DNA of 6,199 nt from contig DAOUET010000103.1 in NCBI GenBank assembly GCA_034430155.1, positions 1-6,199 on the forward strand, in the 5' to 3' direction. Position 1 is the stretch's first letter, and each line of letters begins with the position of its first letter. The notes under the pieces are model-generated. The model saw only the letters and a list, made by a program, of their open reading frames with translations. It was not told the origin of the DNA and did not search any database. This document shows, in pieces, positions 1 through 6,199 of this stretch. A program made the translations under genes and the position numbers. The DNA is from DAOUET01 sp034430155 (GTDB taxonomy: Bacteria > Chloroflexota > Anaerolineae > Anaerolineales > UBA4823).

Positions 1-1597
1 TGGGACCTCGGCTGATCACGATTACAACTGGCACGACGCGATCCATAACGGTGGTGGAACCTGCGGGGCTGATTCACCTGAACCATGCGATGACCATGGT
101 CATGGTACTCATACGATGGGCATCATGGTGGGTGATGATGGTGCTGGTCACCAAATTGGTATGGCCCCGGGAGCCAGGTGGATTGGTTGCCGTAACATGG
201 ACCAGGGTGTCGGTTCTCCTGCCACCTATAGTGAATGTTACCAATGGCTCCTCGCTCCGACTGATTTAAATGACCAAAACCCTCGTCCAGACCTGGCACC
301 GGATGTGATCAATAATTCCTGGAGTTGCCCGGTCAATGAAGGCTGTACGGCTCCCGAGGTGTTGCTGGCCGTAGTAAACAATGTGCGGGCAGCCGGGATC
401 ATGACAGTACATTCGGCTGGCAATAATGGCCCAGATTGCAGCAGCATTGATACGCCGGCTGCCATTTATGGGTCTTCCTTCACGGTAGGCAATACCAACC
501 AATTGGATTTTATCGATTCTTCTAGCAGTCGTGGGCCGGTTACCATCGATGGTAGTGGTCGTTTAAAACCTGACATCTCAGCACCTGGCATGAATATCTA
601 CTCCAGCTGGGTAGGAGGTGGTTATGCAGTGCTGAGTGGCACCAGCATGGCTGCGCCGCATGTTTCTGGCTTGGCAGCCTTACTGATCTCGCAAGATCCA
701 TCCCTGGCAGGCCATGTCTCTGCAATTGAGCAATCCATAGAAAAGTCTGCTGCGCCGGTCAATCTATCCATCCCGCAAACTTGTGGGGGTCTTTCCAGCC
801 AACAAATGCCCAATAACACCTACGGTTATGGCCGGATTGATGCCTGGGGTGCGGTTCAAGCCAATCAACACAAACTTACCATCCAAAAAACCGCCTTTCC
901 GGAGGTGGTGGACCCAGGAGAGCTGATCACTTATACAATTACCACAACCCACACGCACGTAAGTGCCCCTGCCACCAACGCAGTGATCAGCGATACGCTT
1001 CCCTCCGGAACGAGTCTGATCACCGCGACCATGCCTTATACTTTCAATGGGGATACCGTCCAGTGGATTTTTCCCAACCTGGGAGCCATCGATCAGCGTT
1101 CAGTCGATCTGGTCGTTAGGGTTTCCACTGAGGTTACTGGAACCATCGATAATATCGCTTACACTGCCAGCTGCGATGAAGTCACCCCTCCAGTCACAGG
1201 TCCAATCGTAACTGTAACAGTCGGCCGAGTATTCGGCGCAGACCTGCAACCGGACCTCACTGGGCACGTCCCACCAGGAGGAATCATCACTTATACTCAT
1301 ACACTGACGAATACGGGAAACGTCCAAGATTCTTATGATCTAACCCTCACCAGCATTTATAGCTGGCAGGGCTCCTTTAGCACCCCTTCTCCCATCACAC
1401 TGGCAGCTGGCCAGGCAATTCCTATCGCTCTAACCCTCTGGATACCACCCCAGGTTGATCCTGGTATTGCGAACACCTCCATTATTACAGTTACCTCTCG
1501 ATCTAAGGCTTCTATCTTCGCTTGGATAGCTGATACTACCAAGGTGGTTTATCAATATTATTCCCCGATCGTGTATAAAAATCTCTGGAATCCGTGA
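1..1597 (+). CDS. Secreted subtilisin-like serine protease (S8, bacillopeptidase F-like), 5' partial
   Basis: An extracellular endopeptidase; the gene starts left of the window and base 2 is the first base of a complete codon, giving 531 visible residues. The catalytic His lies in GHGTH (His codon 101-103, visible residue 34). The oxyanion Asn is in SAGNNGP (codon 422-424, residue 141) and the catalytic Ser in SGTSMAAPHVSG (codon 644-646, residue 215). The catalytic Asp must lie upstream. Cysteines around NNSWSCPVNEGC and NNGPDCSS, and the SSRGP motif, resemble bacillopeptidase F-like subtilases. After the protease domain (to about residue 285) come a DUF11-like beta domain (about 292-408, with PGELITYTI and SDTLPSG) and a second NEW3/DUF11-like beta domain (about 413-515). 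The protein ends in YYSPIVYKNLWNP. The ATG at 116 lies after the catalytic His and is not the start. It converges on the metal ATPase gene. Family assignment is firm; substrate is unknown. Confidence 0.95.
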   Translation, partial: GTSADHDYNWHDAIHNGGGTCGADSPEPCDDHGHGTHTMGIMVGDDGAGHQIGMAPGARWIGCRNMDQGVGSPATYSECYQWLLAPTDLNDQNPRPDLAPDVINNSWSCPVNEGCTAPEVLLAVVNNVRAAGIMTVHSAGNNGPDCSSIDTPAAIYGSSFTVGNTNQLDFIDSSSSRGPVTIDGSGRLKPDISAPGMNIYSSWVGGGYAVLSGTSMAAPHVSGLAALLISQDPSLAGHVSAIEQSIEKSAAPVNLSIPQTCGGLSSQQMPNNTYGYGRIDAWGAVQANQHKLTIQKTAFPEVVDPGELITYTITTTHTHVSAPATNAVISDTLPSGTSLITATMPYTFNGDTVQWIFPNLGAIDQRSVDLVVRVSTEVTGTIDNIAYTASCDEVTPPVTGPIVTVTVGRVFGADLQPDLTGHVPPGGIITYTHTLTNTGNVQDSYDLTLTSIYSWQGSFSTPSPITLAAGQAIPIALTLWIPPQVDPGIANTSIITVTSRSKASIFAWIADTTKVVYQYYSPIVYKNLWNP

Positions 1598-1606
1598 ATT
1601 TTTAGT

Positions 1607-1628
1607 GAATCTTTGAGGTAGATTTTTT
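1607..1628 (+). terminator. Possible weak intrinsic terminator after the protease gene
   Basis: A 5-bp stem AATCT/AGATT (1608-1612 with 1620-1624), extendable by one G-T wobble, has a 7-base loop. Its 3' arm runs into six T residues (1623-1628). It sits 10 bases after the protease stop codon. The stem is short and AT-rich, so termination is only plausible. I see no better candidate in the 43-bp gap between the convergent genes. Confidence 0.3.
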
Positions 1629-1640
1629 AAACCCTCATAA

Positions 1641-3803
1641 TTAACCTGGGATTTTCCTCATATCTGCAGATTGACCCAGTAATCGGGATGAATTCGCCAG
1701 GATGCCTAAATCGGGCAGGGATTGAGCGGCTGCGGCGAATATCGGGGGGAGAAAACCCAGGGAAGCTAGCGAGAGCCCTACTAGGTTATAGATTACAGTA
1801 AAGGCAATATTCATTTTCACTACCCGCATGGTCCTGTGTGCGATCTGCAAAACCTGAGGAATGAGACTCCAATCGTCTTTCATGATGGTGATATGAGCGG
1901 ATTGGATGGCTACATCGGTTCCCGCGGCCCCCATGGCAATGCCGACATCAGATTGAGCCAGTGCGGGCGCGTCATTAACCCCATCACCGACCATTATGAC
2001 CGTATGTCCTTGTTGCTGGTATTCCTTGACGATGGCGATCTTATCTTCCGGTAATAGTTCAGCGCGGTAACTTATGCCGATGCGATTGGCGAGTTCTGCC
2101 GCGCTGGGTTGGTTATCTCCGGTGAGCAGTTCGATCTTTTGGAGACCCAGTGCCTCAATGTCATGGATGGCTTGAGGAACTTTGGGTCTCAAGGTATCAG
2201 AAGCAGCCAATAACCCCATAAGCTCCCCCTCGACTTCAACATACAATAGCGATTTGCCTTGAGACTCAAGGCGTTTCGATTGGGCTAGCTGGTGCTTTCC
2301 CGATACCATCCGGTGGTTTCCTACCGTAACGGTTTTACCGTTGACCTTCGCTCGCACGCCTACCCCGGGAATGGCTTCGAAATCTTGAGGGTCTTGCAAG
2401 GATAAACCCTCCTGGGATGCAGCCATCCGCACTGCTTCTGCCAGCGGGTGTTCCGAAAAGCGTTCGGCTGCTGCGGCTAATGATAGGATTTTCAATCTTG
2501 GATCACCGTTGGCAGATCGGTTAGCGGATTGGCTAACCCTCGCTAGGTTGGGCACTCCGGTATCCCAGACTTCTATATCGGTGATTTGAGGCTTACCTTG
2601 CGTCAGGGTACCAGTCTTATCAATCAACAAAACATCGGCTTTGGCCAATAATTCCAGGTATTTGCCTCCCTTTATCATCAAGCCATGTTTAGCGCCTGCA
2701 CCGATTGAGGCCAGCATGGCAATAGGGGTTGCCAGGGCAAACGAGCATGAACAAGTTACGATCAATACTGCTGCGGTTGCCAGGGGATCGCGCCGAACCA
2801 GATAAGTAAGGACAGCCAGGCCAGTAACCACCGGCAGGTAATAAGCCGAAACCTTGTCGGCCAGTCTCTGCACATCGGCGCGGTGCGCTTCAGCTTCCTC
2901 TACCAGCTTGACCACCCGACCGAAGGTTGAGTCGGCTCCCACATGGGTGACGCGTACCCGCAAGCTTCCCAATTGCGCCAAGGTGGCTGCGAACACGCGA
3001 TCTCCCGGTCTAGCTTCAACCGGCATGGATTCACCGGTAATAGCAGCCTGATTCAGCGTAGCTTGCCCGGCGATAACCACACCATCCACAGGGATTTTTT
3101 CGCCAGGTCTGACGATGACCACATCTCCGGGTTGAATTTCACCGATGGGAACCTCGGATTCAACCTCACCACGCAAGATACGCGCTTGCAAGGGAGCCAT
3201 AGCAGTGAGATCTTTGACCGCCCGTCGAGCACGATCAGTTGTGAACCGCTCGGTGTAATCGCCAATCCGCATGAAAAACACTACTATGGCTGCTGTGGCC
3301 CATTCTCCCACCGCCAAAGCAGCCACTACCCCCAGGCTCATCAGGGTGTGCGAGATGATTTTTCCCTTGAATAACGCTTTGATCACTTTGCTGAAGACGG
3401 GATAACCGCCCAGCAGGACGATAGCCTGTCCGATTGACCAGGGTACCCGTTGGGTGATAGCCTTGAATAATCCAAACCATTCGCCGACTACGATAGTAAA
3501 AAGAACCACACCAAAAACTACCCCCAGCAAAGTCAGGATTGGACCGGTAAATCCGGTAAAGGAAGAGATTGGCTGGCTTAGTTCTTCGATTGGGACGGTA
3601 TAACCTGCCCTCAGGATGGCTTGTTGGATGTCATCCATTTTTACCTGGTCAGGATCAAATCGCACTACTGCCTTCTCAGATGCCAGGTAAACCTCCGATG
3701 ATGCTACCCCTGGTAATCCTCCAATGGCGGTTTTGACATGGTTGGTACATTCAGCGCAATCCATACCTTGGATGGGTACTTCTACCACTTTGAATTCGGG
3801 CAT
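1641..3803 (-). CDS. P1B-type heavy-metal-translocating ATPase with CSC membrane motif
   Basis: An inner-membrane ATP-driven metal pump of 720 residues, a normal length for the family. In order: an N-terminal HMA metal-binding domain (about 5-70, GMDCAEC with Cys16 and Cys19); two class-specific helices (about 86-108, 123-145) and TM1-2 (about 151-185); the actuator loop with TGES (256-259); TM3-4 with the membrane metal motif; phosphorylation motif DKTGTLT (Asp395); the P1B-specific SEHPLA motif (His452-Pro453); TGDN (561-564); the hinge GDGVND (606-611); and two final helices (about 664-703). The membrane motif is Cys351-Ser352-Cys353, not CPC. The final helix reads AAAQSLPDLG, which does not match the Cu (Met/Ser) or ZntA-type (Asp) pattern by hand alignment. 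An extra linker with SANRSAN lies at about 420-436. The start is supported by GAGGA (3813-3817) nine bases upstream, inside the regulator gene. Export of a soft metal such as Cd, Pb, Zn or Cu is inferred; the ion is undetermined. Confidence 0.95.
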   Translation of the reverse strand: MPEFKVVEVPIQGMDCAECTNHVKTAIGGLPGVASSEVYLASEKAVVRFDPDQVKMDDIQQAILRAGYTVPIEELSQPISSFTGFTGPILTLLGVVFGVVLFTIVVGEWFGLFKAITQRVPWSIGQAIVLLGGYPVFSKVIKALFKGKIISHTLMSLGVVAALAVGEWATAAIVVFFMRIGDYTERFTTDRARRAVKDLTAMAPLQARILRGEVESEVPIGEIQPGDVVIVRPGEKIPVDGVVIAGQATLNQAAITGESMPVEARPGDRVFAATLAQLGSLRVRVTHVGADSTFGRVVKLVEEAEAHRADVQRLADKVSAYYLPVVTGLAVLTYLVRRDPLATAAVLIVTCSCSFALATPIAMLASIGAGAKHGLMIKGGKYLELLAKADVLLIDKTGTLTQGKPQITDIEVWDTGVPNLARVSQSANRSANGDPRLKILSLAAAAERFSEHPLAEAVRMAASQEGLSLQDPQDFEAIPGVGVRAKVNGKTVTVGNHRMVSGKHQLAQSKRLESQGKSLLYVEVEGELMGLLAASDTLRPKVPQAIHDIEALGLQKIELLTGDNQPSAAELANRIGISYRAELLPEDKIAIVKEYQQQGHTVIMVGDGVNDAPALAQSDVGIAMGAAGTDVAIQSAHITIMKDDWSLIPQVLQIAHRTMRVVKMNIAFTVIYNLVGLSLASLGFLPPIFAAAAQSLPDLGILANSSRLLGQSADMRKIPG

Positions 3804-3805
3804 AC

Positions 3806-4150
3806 CTAATTATCCTCAGCCAGGTTATAACGGACGCATTGGTATATTCCCCTGGCCACCTCAGCGAGAAGTTCATCGGCTGTCTGTAATAGCGTCTCAA
3901 CACGTGTGTCGCTCAATTGGTAATAAACGTGACGGCCTTGTTGTTCTCTTCGAACCAGGCCACAATCATACAAACAGCTCAAATGGTTGGAGGCATTGGG
4001 TTGGGATAAATTGGTAGCTTCAACGATTTGGCTCACCGTAGCAGGACCTGATCTTAAAGCCTCTAAGATACTGAGGCGAGAAGCATCTGAAAAACCACGG
4101 AAAAGTTTGGCTTTGAGAGTTTCTGCCCGCAGATCAATATTCATTAGCAT
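3806..4150 (-). CDS. ArsR/SmtB-family metal-sensing repressor, CmtR-like
   Basis: A cytoplasmic winged-helix transcriptional repressor of 114 residues, typical for ArsR/SmtB proteins. The helix-turn-helix spans roughly residues 36-66 (TVSQIVEATNLSQPNASNHL), followed by the beta wing (LVRREQQGRHVYYQL, about 65-79). Two cysteines lie in the recognition-helix region (SNHLSCLYDCGLV, Cys59 and Cys63) and one near the C-terminus (Cys105). This pattern parallels Mycobacterium tuberculosis CmtR, a Cd/Pb sensor that uses Cys57, Cys61 and Cys102. The ELCVCD motif of ArsR/CadC-type sensors is absent. The stop codon is 2 bp before the ATPase start, so the two are co-transcribed and the ATPase ribosome site lies within this gene. 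It presumably represses its own operon through the upstream palindrome, with metal binding releasing it. Family is certain; the Cd/Pb specificity is inferred from the cysteines. Confidence 0.93.
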   Translation of the reverse strand: MLMNIDLRAETLKAKLFRGFSDASRLSILEALRSGPATVSQIVEATNLSQPNASNHLSCLYDCGLVRREQQGRHVYYQLSDTRVETLLQTADELLAEVARGIYQCVRYNLAEDN

Positions 4151-4157
4151 GTCATTG

Positions 4158-4161
4158 CTCC
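4158..4161 (-). promoter_or_regulatory. Ribosome binding site deciding the repressor start
   Basis: GGAG on the minus strand lies 7 bases before the ATG at 4150 and 13 before the in-frame ATG at 4144. The spacing favours 4150, giving a protein starting MLMNID. Confidence 0.6.
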
Positions 4162-4171
4162 AATATATAAT

Positions 4172-4193
4172 AATATAATCAATTGATGATATT
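4172..4193 (-). promoter_or_regulatory. Probable operator of the metal-resistance operon (22-bp palindrome)
   Basis: The core ATCAATTGAT (4178-4187) is a perfect palindrome. It extends six bases on each side with one mismatched pair, giving 22 bp with 20 paired positions. ArsR-family repressors commonly bind AT-rich inverted repeats near their own promoter, often with ATCAA or TTGAT half-sites. It ends 21 bp before the repressor start codon. A TATATT at 4172-4177 (minus strand) could be a -10 element inside the palindrome, but I see no convincing -35 at the right spacing, so the exact promoter is not assigned. Confidence 0.6.
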
Positions 4194-4221
4194 TTACCTT
4201 AAAATAATGAAGTATGGTTAA

Positions 4222-4260
4222 TAAAACAGCCCATCGCCCGAATTGGCCGGGTATGGGCTG
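4222..4260 (-). terminator. Intrinsic terminator of the ABC permease operon
   Basis: A perfect 8-bp outer stem CAGCCCAT/ATGGGCTG (4227-4234 with 4253-4260) continues into an inner CCCG/CGGG stem (4237-4240 with 4248-4251) around a 7-base loop. On the minus strand the hairpin is followed directly by TTTTAT, the U-tract. It lies 24 bases after the permease stop codon. The plus-strand side has no T-run, so it is directional. It separates the transport operon from the metal-resistance operon downstream. Confidence 0.85.
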
Positions 4261-4284
4261 GGATCTGTATTTATTGGCAAATTT

Positions 4285-5550
4285 CTAAGAAGATTCTTTT
4301 TTATATGGTTGCCCGTCAGCAGCTGGCATGCGGGCCCGTCCGACGATGCCTGCCAGAACAACCATCGTGGCCAGGTACGGGGCCATTCCAAGCAGGTCCA
4401 CCGGAATCCCAACTTGCAGCAGGGATAATTTTTCTTGCCAGGAATCGAAGAAACCGAAAATCAAAGACCCAAAGAACGCCCCCCCCGGATTCCAATTTCC
4501 AAAAATCATGGCAGCCAGGCCTAAGAAACCTTTCCCAGCAGTCATCCCTTCATTAAACCTACCAGCTGATCCAATGCTCATGTAAGAACCTGACAAACCG
4601 GCAATCGCTCCGCTGATCATTACACTTACGTAACGTGTTCGAAATACATTGATACCCAAGGTATCGGCGGCTCTGGGATGTTCCCCAACCGATCTCACCC
4701 GTAGGCCCCATCGGGTCGCATACATCAGGAATTGGGTGACGAAAATCAATACGATCATTAAATAGATAATAGGGCTCTGGTTGAAAAAGATTGGTCCGAT
4801 AAAGGGTATTCTCCAAAGTCCTGGGATGGCAAGGGCAGAGATGGTGGGGCCAGGTTGATTCAATTGTGGATATACGTTTAACACGGCTCGTTGCAGGTAG
4901 CTGGTTAATCCCAGAGCAAGGATGATTATTCCGGCCCCGCTAACGATCTGGTCAACCAGATAACGGATGGATAAAACCGCGTGGAGTAACCCGGTGAGTA
5001 AACCTGAGATGATCCCTGCCAGCAGGCCTACAAACAAGCTTCCGGTTACGCTGGCGAATACCACGGAAGTAAAAGCCCCGATCAGCATCATACCCTCGAT
5101 ACCAATGTTAACCACTCCCGATCGTTCGCTGTATAAACCGCTTAGGGCTGCCAGCCCGATGGGGGTTGCTCGAACCACGCTGCTGACCAACATCCCGGTA
5201 AGGTTGAGCGACTTCCCTTGGGTTGCCCAAATCAAGAATGCTGAAATTGCCAGGATTCCGATGAAAACGATGAATAGCGTATCTCGTCCAAATCTACGAA
5301 TCAAATGCCAAATCCCTGCTAATCCAGCCAGGGAAGCCAGGATATATAGAGATATATTGGTGGGGATGACCAGGTCGGGCGCTGGGATGGTGACCCCAGA
5401 ACGCTGACTGGTCAAAACAAAGGTGGAGGTTTCACCTGCAGTACCGAAGGATAGTAGCAAAATCAGTATCGCTACTAGAATTGAAAAAACACCAACCACA
5501 ACCGCTCGGAGTTTTTGCGCTTTCGGACGAAGGATCTCAGCTTGCGCCAT
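4285..5550 (-). CDS. BMP-family ABC transporter permease (YufQ/NupQ-like, nucleoside or simple sugar)
   Basis: An inner-membrane permease subunit of 421 residues for an importer of nucleosides or simple sugars (BPD_transp_2 family). The family hallmark SERSGVVNIGIEGMMLIGAF lies at 141-160. The cytoplasmic coupling loop, analogous to the EAA loop, is TRWGLRVRSVGEHPRAADTLG (279-299 region). About ten or more hydrophobic segments are visible, with GGAFFGSLIFGFFDS near 356-370. Compared with the roughly 320-residue B. subtilis YufQ, it carries about 100 extra N-terminal residues with roughly three hydrophobic segments (about 17-35, 65-85, 91-109). The start at 5550 follows AAGGAG with 6 bases between. 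It is the second permease after a 10-bp gap, and a terminator follows, so it is the last gene of its operon. Substrate cannot be fixed without the binding protein. Confidence 0.9.
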   Translation of the reverse strand: MAQAEILRPKAQKLRAVVVGVFSILVAILILLLSFGTAGETSTFVLTSQRSGVTIPAPDLVIPTNISLYILASLAGLAGIWHLIRRFGRDTLFIVFIGILAISAFLIWATQGKSLNLTGMLVSSVVRATPIGLAALSGLYSERSGVVNIGIEGMMLIGAFTSVVFASVTGSLFVGLLAGIISGLLTGLLHAVLSIRYLVDQIVSGAGIIILALGLTSYLQRAVLNVYPQLNQPGPTISALAIPGLWRIPFIGPIFFNQSPIIYLMIVLIFVTQFLMYATRWGLRVRSVGEHPRAADTLGINVFRTRYVSVMISGAIAGLSGSYMSIGSAGRFNEGMTAGKGFLGLAAMIFGNWNPGGAFFGSLIFGFFDSWQEKLSLLQVGIPVDLLGMAPYLATMVVLAGIVGRARMPAADGQPYKKESS

Positions 5551-5556
5551 TTATCT

Positions 5557-5563
5557 CTCCTTA
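5557..5563 (-). promoter_or_regulatory. Stop codon fused to Shine-Dalgarno (TAAGGAG) between the two permease genes
   Basis: The TAA stop of the upstream permease (5561-5563) forms the first bases of TAAGGAG, the ribosome site of the next permease, 6 bases before its ATG. A terminating ribosome would sit on this site, which suggests translational coupling and similar output of the two subunits. Confidence 0.75.
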
Positions 5564-6199
5564 TGATGAACCCCAGCCACCTACGAGAACGGCTTCTTCT
5601 TCCCGCTCGGATTTCAGCCGGTAAAGACTGCGGATGATCTCGGGTGCTGCCACAAAGATTATGATCATCCCTTGCACGATCCGGATGATTTCGACAGGGG
5701 TGCCCGCAACGGATTGCATACGGGCAGCGCCCCCTCGTAAGAAACCGAATAGAAGCGAAGCCAGCACCACGCCTAACGGGTGGCTATTGCCCAACAGAGC
5801 CAAGGCGATCGAATCAAAACCATAGCCAGTGGAAAAAGCGCGTACCATGCGATGATCAACGCCCAAAACCTGGTTGGTGCCGGCCAACCCTGCCAGTGCT
5901 CCGCTGAGAGACATGGTCAGCACGATGATTGAAGCGATTCGAACACCTGCATAGCGGGCTGCATGCGGATTGGCTCCCACCATTCGGATTTCCATCCCGA
6001 TAGTGGTTTTCCATAAGAACCAATAGACCAGGGCAGCAAATACCAGCGCCAACAAGAAGCCTACGTGAATCCGCATGGGACGGGGGAATAAAGCAGGTAG
6101 ATATGCGGATGGAGCGATTTCTGGCGTGATCGGTAAGCCATCTGGGCGCGCCATAGGACCCTGCAGCAGGTAATCGGTAAGTCGGAAAGCAATGTAGTT
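5561..6199 (-). CDS. BMP-family ABC transporter permease (YufP/NupP-like), 5' partial
   Basis: The partner permease of the same importer; its start lies beyond the right edge, and 212 residues are visible. The frame is open to base 6199, and the edge residues NYIAFRLTDYLLQGP match the conserved family segment preceding the periplasmic loop, so the ATG at 6154 is internal. Other marks are a helix at about residues 46-64, the coupling loop TTIGMEIRMVGANPHAARYAG (about 65-85), GTNQVLGVDHRMVRAFSTGYGFD (about 107-129), the helix pair around LASLLFGFLRGGA (about 146-158), and PVEIIRIVQGMIIIFVAAPE (about 168-187). The C-terminal tail is charged, then ends GGWGSS. It precedes the YufQ-like gene by 10 bp. 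An ATPase gene and a BMP lipoprotein gene are expected upstream, as in yufN-yufO-yufP-yufQ operons. Confidence 0.9.
   Translation of the reverse strand, partial: NYIAFRLTDYLLQGPMARPDGLPITPEIAPSAYLPALFPRPMRIHVGFLLALVFAALVYWFLWKTTIGMEIRMVGANPHAARYAGVRIASIIVLTMSLSGALAGLAGTNQVLGVDHRMVRAFSTGYGFDSIALALLGNSHPLGVVLASLLFGFLRGGAARMQSVAGTPVEIIRIVQGMIIIFVAAPEIIRSLYRLKSEREEEAVLVGGWGSS

Noticed and set aside
116..118. ATG as the start of the protease gene
   Set aside because: The frame is open to the left edge and the essential HGTH catalytic motif lies upstream of this ATG, so it is internal.
2943..3374. 143-codon plus-strand reading frame opposite the ATPase
   Set aside because: It is antisense to well-conserved ATPase motifs, shows no recognisable domain, and is best explained as a shadow.
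4227..4260. Hairpin as a riboswitch or bidirectional terminator
   Set aside because: The hairpin is simple, sits just after a stop codon, and has a T-tract only on the minus-strand side, so a one-way terminator explains it.
4967..5407. 146-codon plus-strand reading frame opposite the permease
   Set aside because: Antisense to the permease core with no recognisable domain; a compositional shadow.
6152..6154. ATG as the start of the YufP-like permease
   Set aside because: The frame stays open to the window edge and encodes conserved family sequence (NYIAFRLTDYLL), so this Met is internal.

Overview
This window most likely comes from a bacterium of the phylum Chloroflexota, probably Anaerolineae or a relative. 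The clues are indirect: a secreted bacillopeptidase F-like subtilase with DUF11-type stalk domains and a C-terminal tail (YYSPIVYKN) resembling the YLPLVxKN tails I recall from Chloroflexota exported proteins, and BMP-type nucleoside/sugar ABC permeases, one with a long N-terminal extension. The assignment is an inference from protein style; there is no rRNA or marker gene here.

Layout: (a) 1-1597, plus strand: the 3' part of a secreted S8 serine protease gene whose start lies left of the window. (b) 1598-1640: a short convergent intergenic gap with a weak hairpin. (c) 4150 down to 1641, minus strand: a tight two-gene metal-resistance unit, an ArsR/SmtB-family sensor with a CmtR-like cysteine pattern followed after 2 bp by a P1B-type heavy-metal ATPase. 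An AT-rich upstream region holds a 22-bp near-perfect palindrome, the likely operator. (d) 4222-4260: a strong intrinsic terminator for the operon to the right. (e) 6199 down to 4285, minus strand: two permease genes of a BMP-family (nucleoside or simple-sugar) ABC importer. The first is cut by the window edge and the second is coupled to it through a stop codon fused to a Shine-Dalgarno sequence. The ATPase and binding-protein genes would be expected upstream, beyond the right edge.

How the genes work together: the sensor should repress its own promoter and the ATPase gene until a soft metal binds; the ATPase then exports the ion. The permeases form the membrane channel of a separate uptake system. 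The protease is an unrelated exported hydrolase.

The most interesting part is the metal module. The ATPase has Cys-Ser-Cys (CSC) in place of the usual Cys-Pro-Cys in its transmembrane metal site, and its last transmembrane helix matches neither the copper nor the zinc signature by hand alignment. Its paired sensor carries the three cysteines arranged as in the Cd/Pb sensor CmtR. The pairing points to a soft-metal efflux system whose substrate cannot be read off from the standard rules. I saw no CRISPR array, tRNA, rRNA, insertion sequence or phage feature.
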